Shown: positions 4,479 to 6,757 of the stretch, piece by piece | How the letters are laid out: the number at the start of each line of letters is the position of its first letter | Numbering within the stretch: the first letter of the stretch is position 1 | Assembly (NCBI GenBank): GCA_937873555.1 | Contig: CALMWN010000252.1 | Span: forward strand, 1 to 6,757 | From: an uncultured Clostridia bacterium | GTDB taxonomy: Bacteria > Bacillota > Clostridia > Acetivibrionales > CALMWN01 | Direction of reading: 5' to 3' | Length of the DNA stretch: 6,757 bases | The notes under the pieces: model-generated | What the model was told of the DNA's origin: nothing | Databases searched by the model: none | What the model saw: only the letters and a program-made list of their open reading frames with translations | Made by a program: the position numbers and the translations under genes

Positions 4479-5591
4479 TTATTCCACTGCTTTAACTATT
4501 TCCACCAGAAACTCAGCTGCTTTGACAATATCATCGATGCAAATCTGTTCCTCCACGCTGTGTACCTTTTCCATGCCAATTGCCATATCAACCGCCTGTA
4601 TTCCCTTCCCGTTGATAATATTGGTATCGCTGCCGCCTCCTGTCGCTTCCAGGACCAATGGAAGTCCGCAGTTCCTGGCAGCCTTTTCAAGTATTTTTAT
4701 GATTTGCTCATTTTCGCCTATATTAAATGAAGGATACATAAGTTCAGCTTTGAATTCCACACTTCCTCCGAACTTTTTAGCAGCCTTTTCAAAGCATTCC
4801 TTCATATGAGCTGTCTGTTCCTCAAGCTTGCCTTCATCCCTGCTTCTTGCCTCTGCCTTCAGTTCAACCCTGTCACAGATTATATTTGTAGCGAGGCCTC
4901 CGTTGATTATGCCTATATTGGCTGTAGTCTCGCTGTCTATCCTGCCCAGCTTCATATTGGAAATTGCTTCGGAAGCCAGCGAAATCGCATTGATCCCTTT
5001 TTCAGGTTCCATTCCCGCATGTGCAGCCTTTCCTTTTACTATAATATCTATTTTGTTCTGACTTGGTGCTTTTACAGCCACAGTTCCGATACTTCCGCCA
5101 CTGTCCATTACAAAGCCGTATTTTGCGGTTATTCTGCTGTAGTCAAGATTCTTGGCTCCAAACAAGCCGCCTTCCTCTGCAATTGTAAATGCTATCTGAA
5201 CATCCCCATGAGGGATTTTATCTTCCTGCAACACCCTGATTGCCTCGAGTATGGATTCTATACCTGCGACATCATCACCCCCGAGGATTGTGGTTCCGTC
5301 AGATTTGATGATATTCCCCTGCACAACAGGTTTTTTCCCGATTCCCGGTACGACGGTATCCATATGCGCCATTAAAAGGATCGGAGGTGCATTTTTCTCA
5401 CCCTGCAACGTGCAAATGAGATTTCCGGAGTTCCCTCCGATTTTCTCACCCGCATCATCCTCATAAACATCCAGGCCCATACTCTGCAGCTTTTCTTTAA
5501 GCCTGTCCGCCATTTCACGTTCCTGGCGGGTCAGGCTGTCTATCTTCACAAGCTCTATGAATTCATCTACAATCCTGTCCCTTTTTACCAT
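4479..5591 (-). CDS. M20-family peptidase, peptidase-T-like zinc aminopeptidase
   Basis: A complete 370-residue cytosolic dizinc hydrolase, slightly shorter than classical PepT (about 410). The full M20 metal set is visible: AHMDT with His76 and catalytic Asp78, a bridging Asp in LGGDD (103-107), EE at 139-140 (general base then zinc ligand), Asp163 in VMDSGG, and His344. The dimerisation (lid) domain occupies roughly residues 178-290, with HAGMEP at 191-196. The family removes N-terminal residues from small peptides, but the exact substrate cannot be read from sequence; related enzymes include the PepT-like YqjE type. Start 5591 has GAGGTG (5597-5602) 5 bases upstream. It lies 58 bases after trmL and 60 before pfk, so it is probably cotranscribed with both. 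Confidence 0.93.
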   Translation of the reverse strand: MVKRDRIVDEFIELVKIDSLTRQEREMADRLKEKLQSMGLDVYEDDAGEKIGGNSGNLICTLQGEKNAPPILLMAHMDTVVPGIGKKPVVQGNIIKSDGTTILGGDDVAGIESILEAIRVLQEDKIPHGDVQIAFTIAEEGGLFGAKNLDYSRITAKYGFVMDSGGSIGTVAVKAPSQNKIDIIVKGKAAHAGMEPEKGINAISLASEAISNMKLGRIDSETTANIGIINGGLATNIICDRVELKAEARSRDEGKLEEQTAHMKECFEKAAKKFGGSVEFKAELMYPSFNIGENEQIIKILEKAARNCGLPLVLEATGGGSDTNIINGKGIQAVDMAIGMEKVHSVEEQICIDDIVKAAEFLVEIVKAVE

Positions 5592-5649
5592 AATATCACC
5601 TCAGTTTTTTATTATAATTACATGAGCTGAATTAAGTTTCTTATTCAAC

Positions 5650-6141
5650 TCATTTACCATTCCCAAGTTTGCCTTCAAGTTCCAGTCCTGCAAATCCATG
5701 CTGTCTTAAAGCTTCAAATACCACAATCGCAACAGAATTTGACAGGTTCAGAGACCTTATATCCTTCTTCATAGGTATTCGTATGCACCATTCCAGGTTT
5801 TCCCTGAGAAGCTGCTCCGGAAGTCCGGCTGTTTCCTTTCCGAAAACCAGGAAGCACCCTTCAGGATAGTCAACCTCCGTATAATTCCTGGAAGCTTTTG
5901 TCGAGGCATAAAAAAAAGTGTCCGGACTGTTTACTTTTCTTAGCTCTTCAAAGCTGTCATAGTATTTGATATTGACCTCATTCCAATAGTCCAGTCCTGC
6001 CCTTTTCAGATACCTGTCCTCCACGGAAAATCCCAACGGCCTTACCAAATGGAGATTTGCACCTATGGCAGCACATGTCCTCACAATATTCCCCGTGTTT
6101 TGGGGTATTTCAGGTTCAACCAGTACAACATTTACAGGCAA
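5650..6141 (-). CDS. trmL: tRNA (cytidine/uridine(34)-2'-O)-methyltransferase TrmL
   Basis: A complete 163-residue SPOUT-fold enzyme that uses S-adenosylmethionine to methylate the 2'-OH of the wobble nucleotide in certain leucine tRNAs. The three SPOUT motifs are seen: EIPQNTGNIVRTCA (11-24, with Asn15 and Arg21), LVFGKETAGLP (98-108), and RSLNLSNSVAIVVFEALRQ (129-147), which forms the knotted cofactor site. Length matches the family (about 155-165), with no extra RNA-binding domain as in larger SpoU proteins. The start codon is TTG at 6141, supported by a strong ribosome site at 6149-6154. It is the first gene of the probable four-gene operon. Confidence 0.96.
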   Translation of the reverse strand: MPVNVVLVEPEIPQNTGNIVRTCAAIGANLHLVRPLGFSVEDRYLKRAGLDYWNEVNIKYYDSFEELRKVNSPDTFFYASTKASRNYTEVDYPEGCFLVFGKETAGLPEQLLRENLEWCIRIPMKKDIRSLNLSNSVAIVVFEALRQHGFAGLELEGKLGNGK

Positions 6142-6148
6142 TTTCCTA

Positions 6149-6154
6149 CCTCCC
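6149..6154 (-). promoter_or_regulatory. trmL ribosome binding site fixing a TTG start
   Basis: GGGAGG on the minus strand lies 7 bases before the TTG at 6141. No ATG in this frame fits the conserved N-terminus (PVNVVLVEPEIPQNTGN), so the TTG call rests on this site. Confidence 0.85.
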
Positions 6155-6240
6155 TGCCGTGATAACCCACATACTTCATTGTCCGGTATTTATGGTAAGA
6201 TATCAATCCGCCGGCTGGATGGCTCTTCCATTGAATATCC

Positions 6241-6256
6241 ATTATATATAATACCA
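6241..6256 (-). promoter_or_regulatory. Possible promoter of the trmL operon
   Basis: On the minus strand, TGGTATTAT (6248-6256) fits an extended -10 (TGn plus TATTAT). A perfect TATAAT overlaps it at 6241-6246. No good -35 is visible; TTTAGA, 16 bases upstream of TATTAT, is weak. The position after the cheX terminator and before trmL makes a promoter here likely, but the exact hexamer is uncertain. Confidence 0.4.
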
Positions 6257-6321
6257 CAAAACATTATTTTCTAAAGACTCTAATTAAAATTATACAGATC
6301 ATATTCATTTTTACATGAAGA

Positions 6322-6348
6322 AAAGGATGGCTTCATAAACCACCCTTT
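6322..6348 (-). terminator. Intrinsic terminator of the cheX-like gene
   Basis: On the minus strand, AAAGGGTGGTTT (6337-6348) pairs with AAGCCATCCTTT (6322-6333), 12 bp with two wobbles, around a 3-base loop. A short T-rich tail (TTTTCTTC) follows. It lies 37 bases after the stop codon at 6385 and separates this gene from trmL. Confidence 0.75.
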
Positions 6349-6384
6349 ATGCTGTACTTTTTATTATATGCTCAAATGCCTTCT

Positions 6385-6757
6385 CTAATCTGCAACAGAA
6401 ATATCTATGTCCATTGCATTCCCTTCGCTGATTATTATCGGTACGCAAATGGTTTTCATCTTGGTCGGAGATATCTGAAGATTGTCTCCCATTAAAAACG
6501 ACGGTGGGGTTATCTCTATTCCCACACCCTTATTATACAGTATGGTAGCCGTATTCCCCAGTATCATGTTGGTCATCTCAGAGATTGCACTTTTCGATAT
6601 TTCATCCAGATCGTTTACGGGCATACCACCCATCATGGCGGAAGCGATATTCATTGCAACAGATTTACTCATCGTGAATATTGCCTGACCTCTTATCTTT
6701 CCAGTCAAACCGACAATTATCACCACCGAATCACTTGCATAAGGTGATGTCTTCAGG
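6385..6757 (-). CDS. cheX: CheX/CheC-like chemotaxis phosphatase, C-terminal part (runs off right edge)
   Basis: 123 codons before the stop are visible, and the frame is still open at the window edge, so the GTG at 6726 should not be taken as the start. A full CheX is about 150-160 residues. The family dephosphorylates phosphorylated CheY or related response regulators in the cytosol. The catalytic pattern [D/S]xxxExxN is present as SAISEMTN, with Pro-Pro about 20 residues later (ITPP), and FTMSKSVAMNIASAMMGGMP precedes it. Only one such motif is visible, as in CheX and unlike CheC, which carries two. The partner response regulator is not in the window. Confidence 0.85.
   Translation of the reverse strand, partial: LKTSPYASDSVVIIVGLTGKIRGQAIFTMSKSVAMNIASAMMGGMPVNDLDEISKSAISEMTNMILGNTATILYNKGVGIEITPPSFLMGDNLQISPTKMKTICVPIIISEGNAMDIDISVAD

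Noticed and set aside
4806..5375. 189-codon plus-strand reading frame
   Set aside because: It is antisense to the M20 peptidase, with cysteine- and tyrosine-rich low-plausibility composition and no recognisable domain.
5611..5616. Perfect minus-strand TATAAT before the peptidase gene as a separate promoter
   Set aside because: No acceptable -35 lies 16-18 bases upstream, and transcription would start almost on the Shine-Dalgarno. Cotranscription with trmL is simpler.
6724..6726. GTG as the start of the cheX-like gene
   Set aside because: The frame stays open to the right edge and the upstream residues fit the family, so the gene is simply cut by the window.
1..6757. tRNA, rRNA, CRISPR array, phage or defence system
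   Set aside because: No cloverleaf, no regularly spaced repeats, and no nuclease, integrase, transposase or toxin-antitoxin gene is visible on either strand. The coding content is housekeeping.

Overview
The window looks like a contig end from a low-to-middle GC Firmicute. The protein styles suggest a Clostridia member of the Clostridium thermocellum / C. cellulolyticum (Acetivibrio, Ruminiclostridium) kind. That placement rests on protein character, strong AGGAGG-type ribosome sites, a TTG start and AT-rich intergenic DNA; no marker gene is present. Every credible gene lies on the minus strand, so the biological order runs from right to left.

Bases 1-46 are not biological. They match the end of an Illumina P7 primer, an 8-base i7 index, the Nextera read-2 primer site and the 19-bp Tn5 mosaic end. 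Genomic DNA starts at about base 47, inside pgk, so the pgk break is a library or assembly artefact and not a mutation.

In transcription order: (1) the C-terminal part of a CheX/CheC-like chemotaxis phosphatase, running off the right edge and closed by an intrinsic terminator; (2) trmL, a tRNA wobble 2'-O-methyltransferase with a TTG start; (3) an M20 peptidase-T-like metallopeptidase; (4) a phosphofructokinase of the mixed Gly/Lys type, whose phosphoryl donor (ATP or PPi) cannot be read with certainty; (5) a DUF2156 protein. Genes 2-5 have gaps of 58, 60 and 111 bases and probably form one operon. Then come (6) gap, a complete GAPDH with its own promoter and terminator, and (7) pgk, the N-terminal domain of phosphoglycerate kinase with its own promoter and a long leader.

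PFK, GAPDH and PGK are three glycolytic enzymes within one 4.4-kb stretch; GAPDH and PGK catalyse consecutive steps. No mobile element, CRISPR array, phage gene or unknown multi-gene system is visible. The most interesting signal is regulatory. The gap and pgk promoters share a module with identical -10 and -35 hexamers, an identical 10-mer at -35, identical 17-base spacings and a shared AT-rich upstream box. The gap copy of that box resembles a Rex operator. The pgk leader also contains a long inverted repeat and terminator-like elements that could form a regulatory RNA.
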